A DNA stretch of 5,723 nucleotides from JBFKUL01 sp041635755 (GCA_041635755.1 JBFKUL010000199.1:1-5723); one strand, 5' to 3'; shown: positions 1 to 5,594, counted from the stretch's first letter. The notes: generated from the letters alone by a model not told the origin. A program made the numbers and translations.

Positions 1-57
1 ACGTCGAAAAGGCATCGCGAGATGACGCTGCTGTACCTTGAAGTGCATCCGGAGTGA
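1..57 (+). CDS. 3' end of an unidentified upstream gene (partial)
   Basis: Reading frame 1 is open from the window edge to a TGA at 55-57 and gives 18 residues ending in HREMTLLYLEVHPE. The stop overlaps the GTG start of the next gene as GTGA, an arrangement typical of translationally coupled genes in one operon, and this is the main reason to treat so short a stretch as coding. The hydrophobic alternating run LLYLEV would suit a terminal beta strand. Eighteen residues are too few to assign a family, so I give no function. If the coupling is real, the protein is probably co-expressed with the membrane protein that follows and may work with it. Confidence 0.5.
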   Translation, partial: TSKRHREMTLLYLEVHPE

Positions 58-1553
58 TCGAGGGCGCCGCAGCGAACCCGGTGCGCTCGCCATACCGAAC
101 GAGCGCCGCGGTCACGGTGTCGCTTTGCGCCCTTGCGGCATCCGGGCAAGCGCAAGCGCACGGCTTCGGCGCGCGCTACGACCTGCCGATCCCGCTCTCG
201 CTTTACCTGACCGGTGCAGGGATGACCGTCGCATTGTCGTTTGTCGTGCTCGCGCTCTTCATGCGAAACGCGCCGGCTTCGGACCAGACCCTGCGCTTCG
301 ATCTGATGCGCACGGCATGGGGGAGGACGCTGAGCGCACCGGCCGTGCTGCTCGTGTGCCGCGCGCTTGGCGTGGCGCTCTTTCTACTGGTCATTGCTGC
401 GGGCCTGTTCGGCGCACAGAACCCGCTGAAGAACATCGCTCCGGTGATGGTTTGGGCGATCTGGTGGGTGGGCATGGCCTATGTCTCGGCGTTGTTCGGC
501 AACCTGTGGGCGCTTGTCAATCCGCTTGACACCCTGTTCGCCTGGGCCGAGGCGCTGTGGGCACGCATCCGGCCCGGCGCAAAGCTTTCGCTCGAGCTGC
601 GCTACCCGGAGGCGCTCGGCATCTGGCCGGCGGTCGCACTGTTTCTGGCCTTCGTCTGGGTCGAGGTGGTGTGGGATCACAGCGACAGCCCGGCGTCGCT
701 GGCCATGGCGATGCTCGGGTACTCCGCGCTCACGTGGCTCGGCATGCTGCTCTTCGGCAGGGCGCAATGGTTGCGCCGCGGCGAAGTGTTCGCACTCGTG
801 TTCGGACTCCTGGCGCGTTTTGCCCCCACCGAGGTGCGCACGTCGACCGACGGCAAGCGCGAATTCAGCCTGCGGCCGTACGGGATCGGTTTGCTTTCGC
901 GCGAGCCGGTGTCCTCGTCGATGCTCGTGCTGGCACTGACCATGCTCGCCGCGGTGAGCTTCGATGGCGTGAGGGAAACGCCGCTGTGGGCGTCGATCCT
1001 CGATTACTATGCGCCGCACGCCCAGGATCTGGCGAGCGACAACGATGCGGCGCGTGCGTGGGTGCAGACCGCGGGGGTGATCGGGGCGCCGCTGCTGTTT
1101 GTCGGCGTTTACCTGTCCTTCTGCCGCCTGATCGCCTGGTGCGGGGGCGCGCGAGTTCCCGCCGTGCGCGTGGCGGGCCTGTTCGTGCTGACCCTGGTAC
1201 CGATCGCGATCGCGTACCACCTGGCGCATTACCTGTCCTTTCTCGCCATGGCCGGGCAATACGTGATTCCCATCGCCTCCGATCCGTTCGGCTTCGGGTG
1301 GGACTTGTTCGGCACGAAAAACTACTTCGTCAGGATCGGCCTGGTCGACGCGCGTGCCGTCTGGTACGTATCGGTCGGCGCAATCGTCATCGGGCATGTC
1401 GCCGCGGTCTACCTTGCCCACTGCGTCGCACTGCGAGCGTATGCCGACCGGCAGCTCGCACTGAGAAGCCAATGGCCCATGCTCGCCTTGATGGTGTGCT
1501 ACACGATGACCAGCCTGTGGATCATCGCGCAGCCGATCGTCACGATACGGTGA
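54..1553 (+). CDS. Polytopic inner-membrane protein, uncharacterised (HGFGxRYDLPxPLxLYL family)
   Basis: A 499-residue integral membrane protein. The GTG start at 54 overlaps the preceding stop (GTGA); no better start with a Shine-Dalgarno precedes the signal peptide. Residues about 1-35 look like a signal peptide: a basic n-region, a hydrophobic stretch at about 19-30, and AQA before H36. The mature protein would begin HGFGARYDLPIPL. Hydrophobic segments then lie at about 47-70, 95-120, 128-156, 188-207, 215-234, 287-303, 338-362, 372-400, 435-462 and 474-494, with a weaker one at 243-257, so 10-11 transmembrane helices. Histidines near or inside membrane segments include H389 and H392 (HLAHY), H448 and H456. 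From memory, homologues with this N-terminal motif are often auto-annotated as 'fenitrothion hydrolase', after a Burkholderia enzyme. I cannot verify that here, no hydrolase motif is visible, and I would not transfer the activity. The reading frame is intact. I am sure it is a gene; its function is unknown. Confidence 0.93.
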   Translation: MIEGAAANPVRSPYRTSAAVTVSLCALAASGQAQAHGFGARYDLPIPLSLYLTGAGMTVALSFVVLALFMRNAPASDQTLRFDLMRTAWGRTLSAPAVLLVCRALGVALFLLVIAAGLFGAQNPLKNIAPVMVWAIWWVGMAYVSALFGNLWALVNPLDTLFAWAEALWARIRPGAKLSLELRYPEALGIWPAVALFLAFVWVEVVWDHSDSPASLAMAMLGYSALTWLGMLLFGRAQWLRRGEVFALVFGLLARFAPTEVRTSTDGKREFSLRPYGIGLLSREPVSSSMLVLALTMLAAVSFDGVRETPLWASILDYYAPHAQDLASDNDAARAWVQTAGVIGAPLLFVGVYLSFCRLIAWCGGARVPAVRVAGLFVLTLVPIAIAYHLAHYLSFLAMAGQYVIPIASDPFGFGWDLFGTKNYFVRIGLVDARAVWYVSVGAIVIGHVAAVYLAHCVALRAYADRQLALRSQWPMLALMVCYTMTSLWIIAQPIVTIR

Positions 1554-1566
1554 AGCGGAATCCGCT
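1554..1566. repeat. 13-nt perfect inverted repeat directly after the membrane-protein stop
   Basis: AGCGGA-A-TCCGCT begins at the base after the stop codon. The two 6-nt arms are perfect complements around one central base, so as RNA only the outer 4 pairs could close a 5-nt loop. It is followed by GGGGTTGTTC rather than a run of T, so it is a poor intrinsic terminator. It could be part of a factor-dependent stop, a protein-binding palindrome, or chance. Confidence 0.3.
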
Positions 1567-1682
1567 GGGGTTGTTCAAGGCGTCGAGATGATCAAAGCGG
1601 GTAAACTCGCGCGAGAAGACGCCTGATCCGCGGCTCGTTTCGTTGCGCGTGGCAGGCATGAAGGCGTGATCGCGTCTTGTGA

Positions 1683-1730
1683 AACCCGGTATGCGCGCCG
1701 CGGTGGCCGCGCTCGCGGCAGCTCCGGGTT
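1683..1730 (+). other. Possible structured leader: long-range inverted repeat with inner GC hairpin
   Basis: AACCCGG (1683-1689) and CCGGGTT (1724-1730) are perfect 7-nt complements. Between them, GCGCG (1693-1697) can pair with CGCGC (1708-1712), or GCGG (1700-1703) with CCGC (1707-1710). The element ends 62 nt before the start of the small gene at 1793, so it could fold in its 5' leader. No T-run follows and no known riboswitch or attenuator is recognised. The rest of the spacer 1554-1792 shows no convincing -35/-10 pair and no gene. In such GC-rich DNA this may be chance. Confidence 0.25.
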
Positions 1731-1783
1731 GCGGTCGTCGGGGCGCGAGGATGCCGCTGCGGCGATTCCTTTCCACTGCCAAT

Positions 1784-1788
1784 GGAGG
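1784..1788 (+). promoter_or_regulatory. Ribosome binding site deciding the ATG start at 1793
   Basis: GGAGG lies 4 nt before the ATG at 1793. It is the only good Shine-Dalgarno match near the gene and favours this start over the in-frame GTG at 1679, which would add a 38-residue Arg/Ala-rich extension not expected in this fold. The spacing is slightly short but workable. Confidence 0.7.
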
Positions 1789-1792
1789 CGCT

Positions 1793-2062
1793 ATGGTTCG
1801 CATGTTCGTAAGGCACTCGGTGCGGGAGTACGGAGCATGGAAAAGGGCCTACAACGCGTTCCACAAGGAACGCAGGACCATGGGCGTGAAGCGTCACGCG
1901 GTCTATCGGTCGGTGACCAAACCCACCGATGTCACCGTGTCGCACGACTTTCTCACGCTCGGCAGAGCGAAGGCGTTCATGCGCTCGCGTCGATTGAGGG
2001 AAGTCATGAAAGCGGCGGGCGTTAGAAGCGCTCCGACCGTCTGGTTCGTCAAGCCGGTCTGA
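1793..2062 (+). CDS. Small antibiotic-biosynthesis-monooxygenase-like (dimeric alpha/beta barrel) protein
   Basis: An 89-residue soluble protein with no signal peptide. The pattern is an N-terminal strand (VRMFVRHSV), a helix around EYGAWKRAYNAF (12-23), strands around HAVYRSV (35-41) and DVTVSHDF (46-53), a helix over 56-75 (LGRAKAFM to REVMKAAGV) and a last strand APTVWFVKPV (80-89). This beta-alpha-beta-beta-alpha-beta order and length match the ABM-like ferredoxin fold, which normally dimerises and may act on small aromatic or polyketide-like molecules or bind heme. Relatives are variously labelled antibiotic biosynthesis monooxygenase or cyclase. Oddities: 21 Lys/Arg against 5 Asp/Glu, and 6 of 14 Arg codons are AGA/AGG, more than in the neighbours, which hints at a different origin. 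The ATG is chosen on the GGAGG upstream. It is convergent with the lipid-transport operon and 239 nt from the membrane-protein gene, so it is probably its own unit. The gene is solid; the family is likely and the function unknown. Confidence 0.85.
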   Translation: MVRMFVRHSVREYGAWKRAYNAFHKERRTMGVKRHAVYRSVTKPTDVTVSHDFLTLGRAKAFMRSRRLREVMKAAGVRSAPTVWFVKPV

Positions 2063-2110
2063 CGCCGCGGTGTTGGTGACGCGCGTTGCTCGACGGACGT
2101 CGAGGCGGCG
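2063..2110. terminator. Candidate bidirectional hairpin between convergent genes
   Basis: The 48-nt spacer between two converging stops contains a perfect hairpin, CTCGAC (2089-2094), loop GGAC, GTCGAG (2099-2104). An outer pair, CGCCGC (2063-2068) with GCGGCG (2105-2110), stacks directly against it with a 20-nt bulge on one side. Being symmetric, it could serve both strands. Neither strand has a T-tract after it, so it is not a classical intrinsic terminator; it may instead mark transcript ends or block RNA decay. Confidence 0.45.
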
Positions 2111-2665
2111 CTAGCGGCACGCGGGCTGCGCCCGGATCCAGTCCGCGAGCGCGGCAATCGCCTGATCCGAGGCGCGCGCAAATGCTGCTACCCCGGCGCT
2201 CGCGTCGGAACCGGCCGCGGGTTCGGAGAAGCTCCAGCCGCGCGCCGCGACGCGCTGGTTGGCACTCCACAGCATTGCGCGCAACTCGATGCGCGCTTCA
2301 CCCGCATCTCGAGAAGCGAAAACGTGCGTGAACTCCTGCAGCTCAATCTCCAGCGCGCACGGTGTGCCCGCATTCGGCGGTAACGCGCGTAGCAACTGCT
2401 TGCGCAGCATTTCGGGCGGCGGCGCTGCCCACCGGCTGTGCGCGTACGCGGCAAGCTCCGACGGATCGCGCCATGCCAGCCGGTAGCGCATCTCGTCGCC
2501 TTCGAACGGAACGCTCGCGCGCACCGAGGTGATCCGGATCGGGGGCAGTTGCGCGCCCGGTGCGGCGATGCCGAGATCGTAAGTCCGCGGCGGCGGCGTG
2601 TTCTTGCCGGTTCCCGCGCAGGCCGCAACCAGCGCCGCGGCGACGAGAGGCAGCAAACGCTTCAT
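2111..2665 (-). CDS. ABC-type transport auxiliary lipoprotein (PqiC/YmbA-like)
   Basis: A 184-residue lipoprotein, last gene of the transport operon. The signal peptide MKRLLPLVAAALVAAC carries a lipobox (V13-A-A-C16); the mature protein begins with a lipidated Cys16 followed by AGTG, with no Asp at +2, so sorting to the outer membrane is expected. A tract with PPPRTYDLG (24-32) is typical of the family opening, followed by PPIRITSVRASVPFEGDEMRYR (41-62), then WRDPSELAAYAHSRWAAPPPEML (65-87), the family's usual Tyr/W-x-x-PP region. Length fits the family (about 180-200). Known homologues, such as PqiC, form the outer-membrane end of MCE transporters. The start is the ATG at 2665, which overlaps the TGA of the MCE gene as ATGA; the same frame is open further upstream through the MCE gene, but only this ATG puts the lipobox at the N-terminus. 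Two further Cys (C103, C183) might form a disulfide. Family assignment is from pattern recognition. Confidence 0.9.
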   Translation of the reverse strand: MKRLLPLVAAALVAACAGTGKNTPPPRTYDLGIAAPGAQLPPIRITSVRASVPFEGDEMRYRLAWRDPSELAAYAHSRWAAPPPEMLRKQLLRALPPNAGTPCALEIELQEFTHVFASRDAGEARIELRAMLWSANQRVAARGWSFSEPAAGSDASAGVAAFARASDQAIAALADWIRAQPACR

Positions 2666-3603
2666 TCGAATCCGGACTCGCCCGGACCGGGCCGCAGCGC
2701 GGGCCGGCCCCAGATCACGCTTTCGGGCTGGCGATCGAGGTCGGCGGCGAGGCGGCCGACGCGCTGCGCGCTGCGCTCGACCGACTCCGCCAGCGCATTG
2801 ACCCGCGGCAGCGTCTCCTCGCGCAGCGCCCCGGCCGTGCTTTGCGCCTCGGCGCTTAGGCGCCCGATCTGGCCGACGAGCTCGCGCGTGTCGCGCACCA
2901 GCTGGCGCGTTTCGCGCGCCAGCTCGGGCAGCGCTTCGGCCGCCTGGTTCACGCGCTCGAGTGCCCGGCGCGCGAGCTGCCGGTTGTCCTCCGCAAGCCA
3001 GGCCTCGGCCTGGGTGAGCGTGGCCGGCATGCGCTGGGTGATCTTCTCCAGATTCGTCGCAAGTCGGTCGTGAGAAGCGAGGATCGTGGCGATGCGGTTT
3101 CGGTTCTCCGGATTGAGCAAGGCGTTCAGCGAAGCGATCAGCTCGCGCGCCTCGCTCAGCGCGCTCTCGGCGTGGTTTGCGATCGCGTCCATGAAGGAGG
3201 GCTTGAGCTGAAGCTCGATCACGCCGTCTTCGGCCTTCGGCGCCGGCTGCGGATCCTTGCCCTCGTCGAGCAGGTGCACGTAGGCGATTCCCGTGATGCC
3301 CTCGATGCCGAGCTGCGCATAGGTGCCGCGCGTCAGCGGAAGGCCCTTGTCGACCTCGATCGAGATGAGAATGCGCCGGGCGTCCTTCGGATCGAGTCCG
3401 ATCGCGGCGACGCGTCCGACCGAGATGCCGCGGTAGCGAACCTGCGCCTGCGCGTTGAGCCCCGTGACCGGCACCGACGAGACGACCCGGTAGGACACGC
3501 GCTCGAGCGGCTCCTTCGCAAGCCAGTTCGCCCACGCGATGATGCCGGCCACCAGACCGATCACGAATAGCCCGGTGAGCAGGGTAAAGGCCCGGCTTTC
3601 CAT
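2662..3603 (-). CDS. MlaD-family MCE-domain protein with long helical tail
   Basis: A 313-residue membrane-anchored periplasmic substrate-binding component of an MCE lipid transporter. Residues 7-27 form one N-terminal transmembrane helix. A single MCE domain covers about 38-115, with the characteristic VTGLNAQAQVRYRGISVGRV (46-65) and a GIEGITGIAYVHLL segment (99-112). Residues 140-290 are almost entirely Ala/Leu/Glu/Arg-rich amphipathic helix, interrupted by Pro165, Pro193, Pro226 and Pro266. The C-terminus is RQPESVIWGRPALRPGPGE (291-309), a tail type seen in MlaD proteins encoded beside auxiliary lipoproteins. E. coli MlaD is about 180 residues, so the tail is the main difference. MCE proteins form hexameric rings with a hydrophobic pore, and the tails could bundle into a needle reaching the lipoprotein. 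ATG at 3603 starts 19 nt after the ATPase stop, with no clear Shine-Dalgarno, suggesting coupling from upstream translation. The stop overlaps the lipoprotein start. Confidence 0.93.
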   Translation of the reverse strand: MESRAFTLLTGLFVIGLVAGIIAWANWLAKEPLERVSYRVVSSVPVTGLNAQAQVRYRGISVGRVAAIGLDPKDARRILISIEVDKGLPLTRGTYAQLGIEGITGIAYVHLLDEGKDPQPAPKAEDGVIELQLKPSFMDAIANHAESALSEARELIASLNALLNPENRNRIATILASHDRLATNLEKITQRMPATLTQAEAWLAEDNRQLARRALERVNQAAEALPELARETRQLVRDTRELVGQIGRLSAEAQSTAGALREETLPRVNALAESVERSAQRVGRLAADLDRQPESVIWGRPALRPGPGESGFE

Positions 3604-3622
3604 GCGCGCTGTCGGTGGGCGC

Positions 3623-4402
3623 TCAGCCGTGCTCGAGAGCGCGGCGGCCCCGTTCCCCCCCGAAGAAGTTCTGCACGAAAGGATGCTGCAGCTCGCGCAC
3701 CTCCGCGAGCGACCCGCAGGCGATTATATGCTGATCGGCGAGCATCGCGACCCGGTCGGTGAGCTCGAAGATCGTGTCGAGGTCGTGCGTCACCATCAGG
3801 ACTGCGAACCGGTGGCGTTTCCGGAGCCGCCGGATCAGGCGCACGAAGCGCTCGGAGCGCTCGGGGTCGAGTCCCGCGGTCGGCTCGTCGAGGATCAGCA
3901 GGTCGGGCGACAGCGCCAGCGCGCGCGCGAGCGCCACCCGCTTCACCATGCCGCCCGAGAGGCTCGCCGGCAGCAGCTTGGCGTCGCGCGGGTCGAGCTT
4001 CACCTGAGCGAGCTTGGTATGCACGATGGCCCGGATCTCCTCCTCGCTGAGTCCGCCGCGCTCGCGCAACGGAAACGCGATGTTGTCGAACACGCTGAGC
4101 GCGGAGTACAAAGCGCCGCCCTGGAACAGCATTCCCATGCGACGCCGCGCGTCGCGCACCCGTTTCGCTCTTGGGTCGTCCCACGATACGCCGAACACCT
4201 TGACCGTGCCCGCTTGCGGGCGCTTAAGACCAAGGATCACGCGCAGCAGCTGGGTCTTGCCGCTTCCCGACCCGCCTACCAGCGTCATCACCTCGTCGCG
4301 CCGCACGCGCAGGTTGAGGTCGCGGTGCAGGACATGCCCCGGCCCGACCTGGGTGACGAGGTGCTCGATCTCGATGATGTTTTGAGCGGAATCAACCGAC
4401 AT
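3623..4402 (-). CDS. MlaF-type ABC transporter ATP-binding protein
   Basis: A 259-residue cytoplasmic ATPase that should power the MlaE-type permease encoded just upstream. All motifs are present: Walker A GGSGSGKT (43-50), Q-loop with LFQGGALYSALSVFDNIAFP (92-111), very typical of MlaF, signature LSGGM (148-152), Walker B LLILDEP with D172 and E173, D-loop AGLDP, and switch H206 in VTHDLD. The C-terminal FVQNFFGGERGRRA resembles the MlaF tail, which in E. coli contacts the STAS protein MlaB and the partner subunit; here the STAS partner is fused to the permease. The ATG at 4402 lies inside the end of the permease gene (11-nt overlap). A TTG 18 nt upstream is in frame and would add six residues, but ATG is the more likely start. 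No key residue is missing, so an active ATPase is expected. Confidence 0.94.
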   Translation of the reverse strand: MSVDSAQNIIEIEHLVTQVGPGHVLHRDLNLRVRRDEVMTLVGGSGSGKTQLLRVILGLKRPQAGTVKVFGVSWDDPRAKRVRDARRRMGMLFQGGALYSALSVFDNIAFPLRERGGLSEEEIRAIVHTKLAQVKLDPRDAKLLPASLSGGMVKRVALARALALSPDLLILDEPTAGLDPERSERFVRLIRRLRKRHRFAVLMVTHDLDTIFELTDRVAMLADQHIIACGSLAEVRELQHPFVQNFFGGERGRRALEHG

Positions 4403-5516
4403 CTTTGAGCAGAACCGCAAAGATTGCGTCGAGGATGATCACGCACGTGATGGCGGCGACTACCGAGCGCGTGACGCCCACCGCAAGGCTGTCGGTGTTC
4501 GGCAGGATGCGCAGGCCGAAATGGCAGGCGACGAACGCAACCGTGAACCCGAACGCAACGGATTTCTCGATCCCGATCCAGAAGTTGACCGCCTTCACCG
4601 CCCGCGGCAGCGCCTCGAGGAACGCCTCGGGCGCGATGCCGAGGGTGAACTGCGACACTAGCATCGCGCCGCCAATGGCGGCGAGATCGGTGCAGAACGT
4701 GACCAGTGGCAGCGCAATGGCCAGCGCGAGCACCTTGGGGAGCACCAGGCGCACGGTAACCGAGACGCCCATCACCGAGAGCGCCTCGATTTCCTCGGTG
4801 ACGCGCATGACGCCGAGTTGCGCGGTCATCGCAGAGCCCGAGCGGCCCGCCGCGATGATCGAGGCCAGCATCGGGCCGAGCTCGCGCAGCACCCCAACAC
4901 CCACGATATTGATCACCAGCAGGTCGGCGCCGTAGCGCTTGAGCTGCAGGGCCGAGAGATAGGTCAGCACGATGCCGACCAGAAATCCGACCAGCATGGT
5001 CACCGGAAGCGCGGTCACGCCGGCACGGTAAACGCCGGCCGAGATCTCGCGCAACGGAATCTCCGAAGGGCGCCGCAGGAGAACACCGACATCGAGCACC
5101 AGCCGCCCGAGCAGCATCGTGGCATCGCGCAGATGCGCAGCGAGCAGCGTCACCGCCTCGCCGATCGATGCGACCGCTCCGAGCGGATCGAAGCGCCGCG
5201 GCTCCCCCGGCAGCATGAGGCTCTCGCCGACCTGCTTGAGCATCTGCTGGTGGTCCGGCGTGACCTCGACACGCTCGCACCCGCGGAGCGCACGCGCGAG
5301 CCACACTGCGCCCGCGTCGTCGAGGTCCGTGATTCCGGTGAGATCCCAGGCGATGTGCGTCGCCGGCTGGCGAGCGAGCTGGGCGAGACTGCGTACGAGC
5401 TCGTCCCGCTGCTCCTTGAGCCCGTTGAAGGTCCACTCGCCGGTGGCGTGAACGCGGGTGGGCACCGGGTCGCGCGCCACCGTCTCGATCTGGAGCGCTG
5501 CGTGCGGGCCCGGCAT
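4392..5516 (-). CDS. MlaE-family ABC transporter permease with fused N-terminal STAS domain
   Basis: A 374-residue inner-membrane protein, first gene of the operon. Residues about 8-100 form a STAS domain with WDLTGITDLDDAGAVWLARA (57-76) as its signature; this matches the separate MlaB protein of E. coli. Residues 125-374 are the MlaE (DUF140) permease: an amphipathic interfacial stretch at 125-150, then hydrophobic helices at about 168-190, 198-222, 256-290, 312-336 and 350-372. The family core RELGPMLASIIAAGRSGSAM (211-230) and EEIEALSVMG (241-250) is intact. E. coli MlaE is about 260 residues, so the extra length equals the STAS domain. The permease dimer should form the lipid path beneath the MCE ring, and the STAS domain should rest on the ATPase. 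At the STAS switch position the sequence reads DDAG, without Ser/Thr. ATG at 5516 is chosen for domain completeness; no Shine-Dalgarno is seen, but an extended -10 lies just upstream. Confidence 0.94.
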   Translation of the reverse strand: MPGPHAALQIETVARDPVPTRVHATGEWTFNGLKEQRDELVRSLAQLARQPATHIAWDLTGITDLDDAGAVWLARALRGCERVEVTPDHQQMLKQVGESLMLPGEPRRFDPLGAVASIGEAVTLLAAHLRDATMLLGRLVLDVGVLLRRPSEIPLREISAGVYRAGVTALPVTMLVGFLVGIVLTYLSALQLKRYGADLLVINIVGVGVLRELGPMLASIIAAGRSGSAMTAQLGVMRVTEEIEALSVMGVSVTVRLVLPKVLALAIALPLVTFCTDLAAIGGAMLVSQFTLGIAPEAFLEALPRAVKAVNFWIGIEKSVAFGFTVAFVACHFGLRILPNTDSLAVGVTRSVVAAITCVIILDAIFAVLLKDVG

Positions 5517-5524
5517 GGCCGACG

Positions 5525-5533
5525 ATGATACCA
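5525..5533 (-). promoter_or_regulatory. Candidate extended -10 promoter element of the lipid-transport operon
   Basis: On the minus strand the sequence TGGTATCAT fits TGn plus TATAAT with one mismatch. No good -35 is seen 16-18 nt upstream, which an extended -10 can tolerate. Transcription would begin about 7 nt downstream, near 5518-5520, only a few bases before the ATG at 5516, so the mRNA would be nearly leaderless. This fits the absence of a Shine-Dalgarno. Confidence 0.4.
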
Positions 5534-5594
5534 GCGCGCTTCACCGCTCCGGGGTGTGCGCGGCGGTTCTTGCCGAGTGCGGCTGCGATGACGA

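Noticed and set aside
384..1472. Long open frame (362 codons) on the minus strand opposite the membrane-protein gene
   Set aside because: Its translation is rich in Arg, His, Gln and Asp with no domain or membrane pattern, as expected for the antisense of a GC-rich gene. The plus-strand frame has a signal peptide and clear helices.
557..1591. Alternative plus-strand open frame overlapping the membrane-protein gene
   Set aside because: Its translation is a low-complexity Arg/Gly/Ala mix typical of a shifted GC-rich frame, with no recognisable motif.
1588..1626. Tiny plus-strand open frame of 12 codons (MIKAGKLAREDA)
   Set aside because: No ribosome binding site and no conservation evidence; too short to distinguish from chance.
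1679..1792. 38-residue N-terminal extension of the small ABM-like protein from a GTG at 1679
   Set aside because: The extension is Arg/Ala/Gly-rich with no resemblance to the fold, and a GGAGG lies 4 nt before the ATG at 1793. It also overlaps the inverted repeat at 1683-1730.
1540..1803. Minus-strand open frame of 87 codons in the spacer between the two plus-strand genes
   Set aside because: No Shine-Dalgarno or recognisable domain, and it overlaps the 3' end of one gene and the start of the other. I could not support it as coding.
2666..3535. Extension of the lipoprotein frame through the MCE gene, making a 474-residue protein
   Set aside because: The extension lies in the wrong frame of a clear MCE gene and would bury the signal peptide and lipobox in the middle of a protein. 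The ATG at 2665 overlapping the MCE stop explains the true start.
3539..4408. Plus-strand open frame of 289 codons opposite the ATPase gene
   Set aside because: It is antisense to a gene with every ABC ATPase motif, and its own translation has no domain pattern.
2111..5516. The lipid-transport operon as a wholly new system
   Set aside because: Each component matches a known family (MlaE with STAS, MlaF, MlaD, PqiC/YmbA-type lipoprotein), and related gene sets are known in proteobacteria. Only details are unusual.
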